Source: Bog-756 sp049517675
GTDB lineage: Bacteria; Actinomycetota; Acidimicrobiia; Acidimicrobiales; RAAP-2
Reading direction: 5' to 3'
Length of the DNA: 64,000 nucleotides
Assembly: GCA_049517675.1 (NCBI GenBank)
Contig: JBEKRV010000001.1
Location: forward strand, 62,001-126,000
This document shows, one piece after another, positions 42,589-50,806 of this stretch. A model generated the notes under the pieces. That model was not told where the DNA came from. It searched no databases and saw only the letters and a list, made by a program, of their open reading frames with translations. Both the position numbers and the translations under genes were made by a program. Within the stretch, counting starts at the first letter, position 1; each line of letters begins with the position of its first letter.

Positions 42589-43740
42589 CTATCCGAGCAG
42601 GCTTTTTGCGATGACCACCCGCTGGATCTGGTTGGTGCCCTCGTAGATCTGGGTGATCTTGGCGTCGCGCATGAACCGCTCCACCGGGAAGTCCTTCGTG
42701 TACCCGTAGCCGCCCAACAGCTGCACGGCATCGGTGGTCACCGCCATGGCGGTGTCCGAGGCGAAGCACTTGGCCATCGCCCCGATGGTCGTGAGCTCGC
42801 CCTCGGGGTCCCCGTCGTCGATCAGCGAGCAGGCCCGGTAGACGAGCGACCGGGCCGCCTCGTTCCGCATCGCCATCTCGGCGATCATGAAGCGCAGTCC
42901 CTGCAGATCGGCGATGGGCTTGCCGAACGCCGTACGCTCCCCCATGTACCCCGCGGCCACGTCGATGGCACCCTGGGCGATCCCGACCGCCTGGGAGCCG
43001 ACGGTCGGTCGGCTGCGGTCGAGGGTGTGCATGGCGATGGTGAACCCCTGGCCCTCCTCGCCGATCAGGTGCGACGACGGGACCCGGACCCCGTCGAAGG
43101 TGACGCCGGCGGTCGGGCTGCCACGGAGGCCCATCTTGTCCTCGTGGTGGCCCACCTCCACGCCCCATCCGGACTCGACCAGGAAGCAGCTGATCCCCTG
43201 GCGGCCCGCGTCGGGGTCGGTCACGGCGAACACGGTGTAGGTGTCCGAGACGCCGGCGTTGGTGATCCAGTGCTTGGCGCCGGTCAGCACGTAGTCGTCC
43301 CCGTCCCGCACGGCACGGGTGCGCATCGAGGCGACGTCGCTGCCGGCGTCGGCCTCGGACAGGCAGTAGCTGGCCTGGGCGGACCCCGACGCGATCTTCG
43401 GCAGGTACTCCCGCTTCAGGTCCTCGCCGGCCCAGTTCATCACCGGGAGCATCCCCAACTTGGAGATCAGGAGCGTGACCGCCGTCGAGGCACAGACCCG
43501 GGCGATCTCCTCGGCCGCGATCGCCTGGGTGATCATGTCGGCTCCGGCGCCCCCGAACTCCACCGGGACGCCCAGTGCGGGCAGTTCGAGCTCGACACAG
43601 GCGTCGAACGAGGCCTGGGGGAACGTCGAGTCCCGATCGGCGGAGGCGGCGTTGGGCGCGACCCGGGCCTCGGCGAACCTCCGGAGCGTGTCCCGGAACT
43701 GACGGTGGGTGTCGCTGAGGCCGAACGGGGTGCTCTCCAT
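42589..43740 (-). CDS. Acyl-CoA dehydrogenase (fadE-type), 3' end supplied by the element
   Basis: A 383-residue FAD-dependent acyl-CoA dehydrogenase: FRDTLRRFAEARVAPNAASADRD at the start, YCLSEADAGSDVASMRTRA and KHWITNAGVSDTYTVFAV for FAD and substrate, QLLGGYGYTKDFPVERFMRDAKITQIYEGTNQIQRVV at the end with the catalytic Glu in YEGT. The last ~20 codons lie in or beyond the 42-bp attachment core and come from the integrated element; the product stays full length. The upstream region has inverted repeats that may bind a TetR-type regulator. Confidence 0.92.
   Translation of the reverse strand: MESTPFGLSDTHRQFRDTLRRFAEARVAPNAASADRDSTFPQASFDACVELELPALGVPVEFGGAGADMITQAIAAEEIARVCASTAVTLLISKLGMLPVMNWAGEDLKREYLPKIASGSAQASYCLSEADAGSDVASMRTRAVRDGDDYVLTGAKHWITNAGVSDTYTVFAVTDPDAGRQGISCFLVESGWGVEVGHHEDKMGLRGSPTAGVTFDGVRVPSSHLIGEEGQGFTIAMHTLDRSRPTVGSQAVGIAQGAIDVAAGYMGERTAFGKPIADLQGLRFMIAEMAMRNEAARSLVYRACSLIDDGDPEGELTTIGAMAKCFASDTAMAVTTDAVQLLGGYGYTKDFPVERFMRDAKITQIYEGTNQIQRVVIAKSLLG
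42614..42655. repeat. Attachment-site core, right copy
   Basis: 42 bp identical to 29998-30039, inside the 3' end of the intact acyl-CoA dehydrogenase gene. It encodes the TQIYEGTNQIQRVV stretch. Confidence 0.9.
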
Positions 43741-43750
43741 GGCTCCAAGT

Positions 43751-43796
43751 TACCGACCGGTAGCGAATTCGGACATTCCGGACGCCGGAATTCGCT
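43751..43796. promoter_or_regulatory. Inverted repeats upstream of acyl-CoA dehydrogenase
   Basis: TACCGACCGGTA at 43751-43762 is a palindrome of TetR-operator type 11 bp from the dehydrogenase start. Directly beside it, AGCGAATTC (43762-43770) is mirrored by GAATTCGCT (43788-43796) around a 17-bp loop. Both lie in the divergent gap to the gene at 43885. Confidence 0.5.
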
Positions 43797-43884
43797 CAAG
43801 GGGCGCCGGGTGGAGGCCGATACACCTGGAGCCGGAGCACGCGCCCGGTGGTCGACGACCCCGAACCCAGTGGAGACGGAAGCC

Positions 43885-44388
43885 ATGAGTGAGATGCCCG
43901 AGGGACATGGATGGTGCCTCCGTGACGACGGCACGTGGCATCGTCCCGAGCCTGCCCCCGCACCCCGCCTGAACGACCAGGGCGGACCGACCCCGATCCC
44001 GGTCCCCGAGCTCCCGCTGATCGATCTCCGGCCGATGACGGCCGGTCCGGCGACGCCGCAGCGCCCCACCTGGAGCGGCGAGTCCGACCGTCGCCCCGAA
44101 GCGGGGCCCATGTACCCCGACCTGTTCCAGCAGGCGGTGGCCGGATCGGCGCTCGCCAACGCGGTCACCGTGAACTACGCCGACGGGCAGCAGCACGAGA
44201 CGTACGACACCCCTTCGACGACGTCCCCGATCGACGACTCCCAACACCTCGTCTCCTCGTCGGCACACATGCCGACCGAGGTCGGCGCGTTCATCGGCGC
44301 CTCGGCGAAGAAGCGCTGGCGGCGCAGCCACCTCGGCACACGTTCCTTCTTCCCCCAATCGGCCGCCTCACATCGGGCCTCCGACTGA
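43885..44388 (+). CDS. Hypothetical protein, Pro-rich
   Basis: A 167-residue protein beginning MSEMPEGHGWCLRDDGTWHRPEPAPAPRLNDQG. The WCLRDDGTWHRPE opening resembles short SHOCT/DUF2510-like Trp motifs that precede disordered regions in actinobacterial membrane or secreted proteins, but no membrane segment follows. The rest is Pro/Thr/Ser-rich and ends KKRWRRSHLGTRSFFPQSAASHRASD, basic. ATG 43885 is preceded by ggagacggaagcc. Function unknown. Confidence 0.6.
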   Translation: MSEMPEGHGWCLRDDGTWHRPEPAPAPRLNDQGGPTPIPVPELPLIDLRPMTAGPATPQRPTWSGESDRRPEAGPMYPDLFQQAVAGSALANAVTVNYADGQQHETYDTPSTTSPIDDSQHLVSSSAHMPTEVGAFIGASAKKRWRRSHLGTRSFFPQSAASHRASD

Positions 44389-44502
44389 CGCTCTCCCCCC
44401 CCGGGAGCGAGGACCGACCGCACCCCCCGGCGCCGGTCCGTTCAGTCGGGGTCCCCGAGGCGGTCCACCATCGGGATGCCCACAGGGCCGACGGCGGAAC
44501 CG

Positions 44503-45024
44503 TCAGTCGAGACCCGGGACATCGAGCAGCTCGTGCCAGTCGTCGATCCGGTCGGCGACCTGCTGAGGGGTCAGGCGGAGCGTCGACTCGGGCACACAGT
44601 CGGCGATGGTCCGCTTCACCTGATAGTGGTGTGACGCCGACCGGAACAACGGCTCCCGGGCAGCGACCAGGTCGGCGGGCGCACCCTCGAGGAACCCCCA
44701 CAGTGTGAAGGCCAGGGTCAGGTCGTGGATCATCGGCGCCCGACCGAAGATGGCGGACCGGCGCATGGCGACGGCCGTGCACCCGGCGATCGCGTCCTCG
44801 GCATGCTCGCCGGGCGCCAGCACCAGGCGGTCCTCGAACCTGCGGGCCAGCTTCAGCGCGAAGCCCTGGTCAGGCCCCTGCGTGCCGAGGAAGGCGCCGG
44901 AGGGCTGCCGCGTGCCCCGCAGCTCGGACGGCCGGGACGTGGTCCAGATGGACGGGACGTGCAGCTGGTAGGCACGGCGGACCTGGTCCGCCTCGACGAC
45001 GGGGACGAAACTGGGCTGGGTCAC
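44503..45024 (-). CDS. Conserved hypothetical protein
   Basis: A 173-residue protein opening TQPSFVPVVEADQVRRAYQLHVPSIWTTSRPSELRG and containing GPDQGFALKLARRFEDRLVLAPGEHAEDAIAGCTAVAMRRSAIFGRAPMIHDLTLAFTLWGFL. Mostly helical, no signal peptide, no motif I recognise. GTG 45024 is chosen with aggag upstream; the longer open frame to 45396 lies beneath cimA and is not coding. It follows cimA by 79 bp on the same strand. Confidence 0.65.
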   Translation of the reverse strand: MTQPSFVPVVEADQVRRAYQLHVPSIWTTSRPSELRGTRQPSGAFLGTQGPDQGFALKLARRFEDRLVLAPGEHAEDAIAGCTAVAMRRSAIFGRAPMIHDLTLAFTLWGFLEGAPADLVAAREPLFRSASHHYQVKRTIADCVPESTLRLTPQQVADRIDDWHELLDVPGLD

Positions 45025-45103
45025 GGGGTGCTCCTGGATGGCCGGGTGGTGCAGCGGGACGAATGCACGCAGAACGTGCCATGTGGCGGGCCGGATGTCC
45101 AGT

Positions 45104-46903
45104 TCAGTCGTCGGATCCCACCGTGTGGAGGAGACCGTAGACGACGGAGTCGGCCAGGGCCTGCCACGATGCGGCGATGATGTTCTCGGAGACCCCGATG
45201 GTGGTCCAGATCCGGTCGCCGTCCGTCGAGTCGATGAGGACCCGGGTGACCGATCCGGTGCCCTTGGCCGAGTCGAGGACCCGCACCCGGTAGTCGACCA
45301 GGTGCACCCCGTCGAGCGCCGGGTACCGGCTCCCGATCGCCGCGCGCAGCGCGCCGTCGAGGGCGTTGACCGGTCCGTTCCCCTCGGCTGTCGCAACGAT
45401 CCTCTCGGTGCCCACCAGCACCTTGACGGTGGCTTCGGTCGACAGGTCGGCCCCCTGGTCGGCGATGACCCGGTAGGACTCGAGGTCGAAGTACGGCTGG
45501 CGCCACCCGGTCGAGTTCCGCAGCAGGAGCTCGAGCGAGCCGTCGGCCACCTCGAAGTGGTACCCCTCGTACTCGAGTCGCTTCAGCGAGTCGAGTACCG
45601 ACGTCATGGCGTCCGAGTCGAGCTCCAGCCCGAGCTCCGCGGCCTTCATGGCCAGGGTGGAACGGCCGGCCATCTCGGAAACCACGAACCGGGTCCCGTT
45701 GCCCACCAGGTCGGGCGAGATGTGCTCGTACGCGTCCGACCGCCGGGCGATGGCCGAGGTGTGGAGGCCGGCCTTGTGGGCGAAGACCGAGGCACCGACG
45801 AAGGGCTGCTGAGGGTTGGGGGCGATGTTGACCAGCTCGGAGATGTGATGGGCCACCGGGGTGAGCAGCGGGAGCCGATCGGCCGGAATGGTGGTCACCC
45901 TCAGTTTGAGGGAGAGGTCCGGGACGACGGCGGCCAGGTCGGCGTTGCCGGCCCGCTCGCCGTACCCGTTCACGCATCCCTGGACGTGGGTGGCTCCCAC
46001 CGACACGCCGGCCAGCGAGTTGGCCACCGCGCAGCCGCTGTCGTTGTGGAAGTGGACCCCTACCTGGGTCTCGAAGCGGTCCAGCACCGTGCCCACGATC
46101 CGCTCGACCTCGTAGGGAAGGGTCCCCCCGTTGGTGTCGCACAGCACGAGGGTCTCGGCCCCGGCCTCCTCGGCCGCCTGCAGGATGCGCAGGGTGAATT
46201 CGGGATTGGCCTTGTAGCCGTCGAAGAAGTGCTCGGCGTCCAGGAAGACCCGCAGGTCGTTGGCGCGCAGGAACGCGACCGAGTCGGCCACCATGGCGAC
46301 CGCCTCGTCGAGTGTGGTCCGCAGGGCGTCCACCACGTGCATCTCCGACGACTTGGCCACGATGCAGACGGCCTCGGTCCGGGCATCGACCAGGTGGCGG
46401 AGGGTCTCGTCGTCCTCGGCCCGCACCCCGGCGCGCCGGGTGGACCCGAAGGCCACCAGCGTGGCCCGGGCGAGATGGAGCTCGCCGGGGGCGCGGGCGA
46501 AGAACTCGGCGTCCTTCGGATTGGCGCCGGGCCAGCCCCCTTCGATGAAGGTCACGCCGAGGTGGTCGAGCTGCTCGGCCACCCGGAGCTTGTCGTCGAC
46601 CGTCAGCGACAGCCCCTCCTGCTGTGATCCGTCGCGGAGCGTCGTGTCGAAGACGTCCACCGCGTCGGGCAGGTCGGGAAGATCGAAATCGTGGCCCCCC
46701 GCCGGCGCCGGTAGGTCGCCGTCGTGGTCCGCGCCCCGACGGCTGCGTGCATGGGCCTCCTGACCCTGGGTCAGCGGGTGGGTGTGGGGCGGACCGCCGC
46801 CGTGACTGTGGGTGTGGCCATGGCCGTGCGGGTGGGTATGACCCGCACCGGCGCCGGCCGTCGCGTACGACTCGTCGTTGAGGGTGGGGCCGTCACTCGA
46901 CAT
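45104..46903 (-). CDS. cimA: (R)-citramalate synthase with His-rich N-terminal extension
   Basis: A 599-residue member of the isopropylmalate/citramalate synthase family, condensing pyruvate and acetyl-CoA toward isoleucine. The HMGL-like barrel starts with DVFDTTLRDGSQQEG (~residue 84), and continues with VLCDTNGGTLP and VGVHFHNDSGCAVANSLAG for metal and substrate. A LeuA-type dimer/regulatory domain follows from ~430. Residues ~22-42 are a His/Gly cluster (HTHPHGHGHTHSH) not found in ordinary family members. The start overlaps the ilvE stop by 11 bp. CimA rather than LeuA is inferred from length and the SQQEGLSL form. Confidence 0.8.
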   Translation of the reverse strand: MSSDGPTLNDESYATAGAGAGHTHPHGHGHTHSHGGGPPHTHPLTQGQEAHARSRRGADHDGDLPAPAGGHDFDLPDLPDAVDVFDTTLRDGSQQEGLSLTVDDKLRVAEQLDHLGVTFIEGGWPGANPKDAEFFARAPGELHLARATLVAFGSTRRAGVRAEDDETLRHLVDARTEAVCIVAKSSEMHVVDALRTTLDEAVAMVADSVAFLRANDLRVFLDAEHFFDGYKANPEFTLRILQAAEEAGAETLVLCDTNGGTLPYEVERIVGTVLDRFETQVGVHFHNDSGCAVANSLAGVSVGATHVQGCVNGYGERAGNADLAAVVPDLSLKLRVTTIPADRLPLLTPVAHHISELVNIAPNPQQPFVGASVFAHKAGLHTSAIARRSDAYEHISPDLVGNGTRFVVSEMAGRSTLAMKAAELGLELDSDAMTSVLDSLKRLEYEGYHFEVADGSLELLLRNSTGWRQPYFDLESYRVIADQGADLSTEATVKVLVGTERIVATAEGNGPVNALDGALRAAIGSRYPALDGVHLVDYRVRVLDSAKGTGSVTRVLIDSTDGDRIWTTIGVSENIIAASWQALADSVVYGLLHTVGSDD

Positions 46904-47822
46904 GGTCCAACCAGTCCTTGTACTGATCGACCTCGCCGCGCACGGCGCCGAAGTAGATCTGCTGGATCCTCTGGGTGATGGGCCCGGGCTTGCCGGCGCC
47001 GACCGTGCGGTCGTCGACGGCCCGGATCGGCACCACCTCGGCGGCCGTCCCGGTCAGGAACGCCTCGTCCGCCGTGTACAGGTCGGTCCGGATGAGCTGC
47101 TGGTACTGGACCTCGAGGCCGAGGTCGCGGGCGATGGTCTCGACCGACTTCTGGGTGATGCCCTCGAGCGCGCCCGAGTCGGAGCTCGGTGGGGTGAGCA
47201 ACCGGCCGTTGCGCACGATGAAGATGTTCTCGCCGGTGCACTCGCTCACGTTGCCGTCGGGCGCGAGCAGGACGGCCTCGTCGTAGCCGGCCTTGATCGC
47301 CTCGACCTTGGCCAGGGACGAGTTCACGTACATCCCGGTCCCCTTGGCCGCGGTCGGGACCGCGTTGGGGTCGTGGCGCCGCCACGACGAGATCTTCACC
47401 GACACGCCGTTGGCCACCCCCTCGTCGCCGAGGTAGGTGCCCCACGGCCAGCAGGCGATCGACACGTTGACCGGCGACGGCATGGGGTTGAGCCCCATCT
47501 CGCCGTAGCCGAGGTAGACGAGCGGTCGGATGTAGCACCCGTCGTCCATCCCGTTGACCCGGACCAGCTCCCGCGTGGCCTCGACGACGTCGTCCACGCT
47601 GAAGGGGATGTCGATCAGGAAGACCGATGCGGACACGAACAGGCGCTCGATGTGGTCGCGGAGGCGGAAGACGGCAACACCGCGGTCGGTGGGGTAGGCG
47701 CGGATGCCCTCGAAGACGCCCGAGCCGTAGTGCATGGTGTGGGTGAGCACGTGCACGGTGGCATCGGCCCAGTCGACGAACTCGCCGTCCATCCAGATCT
47801 TCTCCGTAGGGGTGATTGGCAT
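46893..47822 (-). CDS. ilvE: Branched-chain amino acid aminotransferase
   Basis: A 309-residue fold-type IV PLP enzyme that transfers the amino group between branched-chain 2-oxoacids and glutamate. HTMHYGSGVFEGIRAY, the PLP-Lys region MYVNSSLAKVEAIKAGYDEAVLL, SECTGENIFIVRNGRL and GITQKSVETIARDLG are characteristic. It lies 3 bp downstream of leuB and overlaps cimA, forming leuB-ilvE-cimA: together they supply steps of leucine and isoleucine synthesis. Confidence 0.92.
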   Translation of the reverse strand: MPITPTEKIWMDGEFVDWADATVHVLTHTMHYGSGVFEGIRAYPTDRGVAVFRLRDHIERLFVSASVFLIDIPFSVDDVVEATRELVRVNGMDDGCYIRPLVYLGYGEMGLNPMPSPVNVSIACWPWGTYLGDEGVANGVSVKISSWRRHDPNAVPTAAKGTGMYVNSSLAKVEAIKAGYDEAVLLAPDGNVSECTGENIFIVRNGRLLTPPSSDSGALEGITQKSVETIARDLGLEVQYQQLIRTDLYTADEAFLTGTAAEVVPIRAVDDRTVGAGKPGPITQRIQQIYFGAVRGEVDQYKDWLDHVE

Positions 47823-47825
47823 GAC

Positions 47826-48845
47826 TCAGAGCCTTTCTGCGATGGCGTCGCCGATCTCGGTGGTCGAGAGCGTCGGGTTCGGGTTGGAGTTGACGAATTC
47901 GGTGACGGCGGCGTGCACCGCTTCGGCGGCGTCTGCTTCGCCCAGGAAGTCGAGCATCAGCGCCGCGGAACGGACGGCTGCCGCCGGGTTGGCCCTACCC
48001 GTGCCCGCGATGTCGTGAGCTGCACCGTGGACCGGCTCGAACATGGAGGGACCGGTGCGGTCGGGGTTGAGGTTGGCCGAGGCGGCGTAGCCGATGCCGC
48101 CGGCGATCGCACCGGCCAGGTCGGTGATGATGTCTCCGAACAGATTGTCGGTGACGATCACGTCGTAGCGGGCCGGGTTCTCGACCAGGTAGATGCACGT
48201 GGCGTCCACATGGTTGTAGTCACGGGTCACGTCCGGGAAGTCCGGCGCCGCCTCGTCGACCGTCCGCTGCCACAGGTCGCCGGCGAACGTGAGGACGTTG
48301 GTCTTGTGGACCAGGGTCAGGTGCTGACGGGGACGGGAGCCGGCGAGGGCGAGGGCGTAGCGGACACACCGCTCCACACCGTGCCGTGTGTTCACGGAGC
48401 CCTGTGTGGCGACCTCGAACGGCGTGCCCTTTCGGAGGAAGCCGCCTTCGCCGGCGTAGGTCCCCTCGGTGTTCTCCCTGATCACGACGAAATCACAGTC
48501 CGGCGCCGGCGCACCGGGCACTCCGGTGAAGGGCCGCAGGTTGATGTAGAGGTCGAGCTCGAAGCGGAGCCGCAGCAGCATTCCCCGCTCCAGGGTCCCC
48601 GGAGGAACCTCGGTCGAGCCCACCGCTGCACCGATCGCGCCGAGGAGGATGGCATCCTGCCCGCGTAGCTCCTCCAGGACCTCGTCGGGCAGGACGTCGC
48701 CCGTGCGCACGTAGCGGTCGGCGCCGAGGTCGTAGTCGGTGGTGTCGAGGACGACACCCGCGGCGCGGACCACCTTGAGGGCCTCGGCGGTCACCTCCGG
48801 TCCGATCCCGTCGCCGCCGATCACGCCAACCTTGTAGCTGCTCAC
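47826..48845 (-). CDS. leuB: 3-isopropylmalate dehydrogenase
   Basis: A 339-residue decarboxylating dehydrogenase: VGVIGGDGIGPEVTAEAL, the ENTEGTYAGEGGFL substrate loop, FPDVTRDYNHVDATCIYLV and VTDNLFGDIITDLAGAIAGGIGYAASANL with the metal-binding Asp residues. It oxidises 3-isopropylmalate with NAD in leucine synthesis. First gene of leuB-ilvE-cimA. Start is GTG 48845. The 5' leader holds short tandem repeats; a hairpin further upstream is more likely the terminator of the preceding operon than an attenuator. Confidence 0.92.
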   Translation of the reverse strand: MSSYKVGVIGGDGIGPEVTAEALKVVRAAGVVLDTTDYDLGADRYVRTGDVLPDEVLEELRGQDAILLGAIGAAVGSTEVPPGTLERGMLLRLRFELDLYINLRPFTGVPGAPAPDCDFVVIRENTEGTYAGEGGFLRKGTPFEVATQGSVNTRHGVERCVRYALALAGSRPRQHLTLVHKTNVLTFAGDLWQRTVDEAAPDFPDVTRDYNHVDATCIYLVENPARYDVIVTDNLFGDIITDLAGAIAGGIGYAASANLNPDRTGPSMFEPVHGAAHDIAGTGRANPAAAVRSAALMLDFLGEADAAEAVHAAVTEFVNSNPNPTLSTTEIGDAIAERL

Positions 48846-48859
48846 GTTTCTGATGTCCT

Positions 48860-48886
48860 TGTCTGCTGTGTCTGCTGTGTCTGCCC
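48860..48886. repeat. Three tandem 9-bp repeats
   Basis: TGTCTGCTG twice, then TGTCTGCCC, lying 15-41 bp upstream of the leuB start codon in its 5' leader. Confidence 0.6.
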
Positions 48887-49033
48887 GAGTTGACTGCCTG
48901 CTCTGTCGCTACTGCCGTGACGCTCTCCGGCACCGCCTCCCCGTCGAGGAGTCGGGCCCTGACTCTGCCATCTCGGCGCAGCTTCCCGCCCGATCCCCCG
49001 CCCGTTGCTCCGGCGGGACCCGGAAATTGAAAA

Positions 49034-49054
49034 ACCGCCCACCAGGTGGACGGT
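49034..49054 (-). terminator. Rho-independent terminator of the tsaC operon
   Basis: On the minus strand ACCGTCCAC-CTG-GTGGGCGGT, a 9-bp stem with one G-U pair, followed by TTTTT. It lies 114 bp past the tsaC stop and upstream of leuB. Confidence 0.7.
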
Positions 49055-49167
49055 CAGGAGGCACACACCGGGAGCGGTCTGTGCCTAGTCGATAATGATT
49101 ACGGTGCCGCGTGAGGACGTCTCGGTGCGCTGCATCCCACCAGTGTCGCCCGTGATACCCGGCACCG

Positions 49168-49845
49168 TCAACCCCAATCCCCATCGCGGGCCCCCTCCGA
49201 CCGCCTCGCGCCGACTCCTCGGGCGCCATGCAGCACCCGCCAGGCGAGGGCCCCCTCGCGCAGGCAGCGTGACGCAGGTCCCCGGCACTCGACAACCGTC
49301 GAAGGGGCACCGTCACAGGTCCCTCCGTCCAGGACCACGGCCGGCTGGTCGGTCGCGGCGAAATACCGGACCACCTGGGCCGCTGTGGTCGCCGGTGGCG
49401 AGCCGTGGATGTTGGCGCTGGTGACGGCCAGCGGCCCGAGCACTTCGCACAGCGCCACGACGACCGGGTGGTCGGGTCGACGGACGCCGACGGTCTGTCC
49501 GGCCGAGGGCGGCCCGCCCAGGTCCACGGCGAATCCGGGTCGTCTCGGGACGACCAGGGTGAGGGGCCCCGGCCAGAACCGGCCGGCCAGCTCCGCAGCC
49601 GCCACATCGAGATCGCCGGCGACCAGGGCGACCTGCTCGGGACCGGCCACGAGGACCGGAAGTGCCACGTCGCGGGGCCTCCCCTTCAGCGCGAACAGGC
49701 GGGCCACCGCTTCGGGTTGCGACGGGTCGACGGCCAACCCGTAGACGGTGTCCGTCGGCACGGCCACCACATCCCCGTCAGCGAGAGCGGAAGCGGCGCG
49801 GTGCAGTGCACCCCGGTCGCCCACCGGCAGCACCTCGGTGCTCAC
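49168..49845 (-). CDS. tsaC: Threonylcarbamoyl-AMP synthase (Sua5/YrdC)
   Basis: A 225-residue enzyme forming threonylcarbamoyl-AMP for the t6A37 modification of ANN-decoding tRNAs. VAVPTDTVYGLAVDP and ARLFALKGRPRDVALPVLV are the family signatures, followed by RFWPGPLTLVVPR and GPLAVTSANIHGSPP. A ~35-residue tail without Sua5 domain ends the protein. GTG 49845. It follows prmC by 30 bp; the order prfA-prmC-tsaC is common in bacteria. Confidence 0.9.
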   Translation of the reverse strand: MSTEVLPVGDRGALHRAASALADGDVVAVPTDTVYGLAVDPSQPEAVARLFALKGRPRDVALPVLVAGPEQVALVAGDLDVAAAELAGRFWPGPLTLVVPRRPGFAVDLGGPPSAGQTVGVRRPDHPVVVALCEVLGPLAVTSANIHGSPPATTAAQVVRYFAATDQPAVVLDGGTCDGAPSTVVECRGPASRCLREGALAWRVLHGARGVGARRSEGARDGDWG

Positions 49846-49875
49846 TGCGCTGCCTCCGTCATTGCCGAGCCGTCC

Positions 49876-50799
49876 TCACCGCTCCGCCACCAGCATCCGG
49901 ACCCGCCCGGCCAGGTCGCGGGCCGTTTCGACCCGCGAGAACCGGGCCCGGCGGGCCAGGGCGACCGACGCGGAGGCCTGGGCCGGGTCCAGCTCCACCA
50001 CCAGCGCGCCCGAGCCCCGGAGCCAGCCGGCGGCGCCGGCGACCACCGCCTCGATGTCGGCCGTCCCGTCCACACCGCTCCGCCCCCGTGAGGCGACCAG
50101 GGCCGTGCGGGGTTCCCAGTCCCGCACGGTCGGGTCGAGGTCGCCGTACTCCTCCTCGGATACGTAGGGCGGATTGGACACGATCAGGTCCACCTGCCGG
50201 GACAGCCGTGCCGGCAGTGCATCGAACCACGTTCCGCAGGCCAACGTGACCCGATCGGCGGCATCCCCGTCCCGGATCGCCAGACGGCCGAGGTTGGCCC
50301 GGGCCACCTCGAGGGCCTCGGGCGAGGCATCGGTGGCCCAGACCTCGAGGGGCACGTCCCCCCGAGGACCTTCGACGGCGAGCGACAGGGCGATCGCCCC
50401 CGATCCGGTGCCGAGGTCGACGCAGACCAGGGGCTCGCCGCCACCGCTGCGCGCCGAGGCGATCCGGGCCAGTTCACCGAGGGCCACCTCCACCACCCGT
50501 TCGGTCTCCGGCCGGGGGATGAGGACGCGGCGATCCACCTGCAGCTCGATCGCCCGGAACGGCCAGGTTCCGAGCACGTACTGCAGGGGCTCACCGGTGC
50601 CTCGTCGACGGGCGAGGGCCAGGGCGAGTGCACGGGTCCCGAGCGGGTCGTCCGCCACGGTCTCGGCGTGCTCGACGATCCATATCGCCTCGCGCTCCGA
50701 CCCGACCAGGGCGGTCACCTCGGCGAGCAGGCCGGACCGGCCCGCCGCCGAGGCGGCAGGGGCCGGCAGGACGGCGGATCGTTCCGACTCCTCCACCAC
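49876..50799 (-). CDS. prmC: Release factor glutamine methyltransferase
   Basis: A 307-residue methyltransferase that modifies the GGQ glutamine of release factors. The N-terminal helical domain has EPLQYVLGTWPFRAIELQVDRRVLIPRPETE, typical of PrmC. Motif I is CVDLGTGSGAIALSLA and the catalytic motif IVSNPPYVSEEE. It lies 7 bp after prfA, whose product is the substrate, so coupling is functional. Confidence 0.93.
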   Translation of the reverse strand: MVEESERSAVLPAPAASAAGRSGLLAEVTALVGSEREAIWIVEHAETVADDPLGTRALALALARRRGTGEPLQYVLGTWPFRAIELQVDRRVLIPRPETERVVEVALGELARIASARSGGGEPLVCVDLGTGSGAIALSLAVEGPRGDVPLEVWATDASPEALEVARANLGRLAIRDGDAADRVTLACGTWFDALPARLSRQVDLIVSNPPYVSEEEYGDLDPTVRDWEPRTALVASRGRSGVDGTADIEAVVAGAAGWLRGSGALVVELDPAQASASVALARRARFSRVETARDLAGRVRMLVAER

Positions 50800-50806
50800 G
50801 GGGGCC

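Larger units (their letters stand above)
29998..42655. mobile_element. 12.6-kb integrative element in the 3' end of an acyl-CoA dehydrogenase gene
   Basis: Bounded by a 42-bp perfect direct repeat (29998-30039 and 42614-42655). A tyrosine integrase lies 112 bp from the right repeat, with an excisionase-like gene behind it. The inserted DNA is visibly less GC-rich and less codon-biased than both flanks, especially at 33.4-39.6 kb. Its attachment sequence restores the 3' end of the target gene, as tRNA- or gene-end-targeting elements do. Cargo: primase-helicase, PIN/HTH pair, oxidoreductase, PadR pair, acetyltransferase, DinB-fold proteins and small proteins of unknown role. No conjugation, capsid or relaxase gene was seen. 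Confidence 0.9.
48846..49167. other. Intergenic region between tsaC and leuB
   Basis: 322 bp that must hold the leu promoter. It contains tandem 9-mers at 48860-48886 and a rho-independent hairpin at 49034-49054. No leader peptide rich in branched-chain codons was found. Confidence 0.5.

Noticed and set aside
42503..43168. N-terminal extension of the integrase frame across the attachment core into fadE
   Set aside because: The extension is Arg/Gly-rich shadow of the acyl-CoA dehydrogenase gene; integrase homology begins at VATIRERSPG, GTG 42502.
43885..44388. Reading the hypothetical gene as part of a longer frame from 43027
   Set aside because: The upstream part lies antisense to the acyl-CoA dehydrogenase gene and is composition-driven; a good ribosome site precedes ATG 43885.
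49034..49054. Hairpin upstream of leuB considered as a leucine attenuator
   Set aside because: No leader peptide with clustered Leu/Ile/Val codons precedes it, and it is well placed as the terminator of the upstream tsaC operon.
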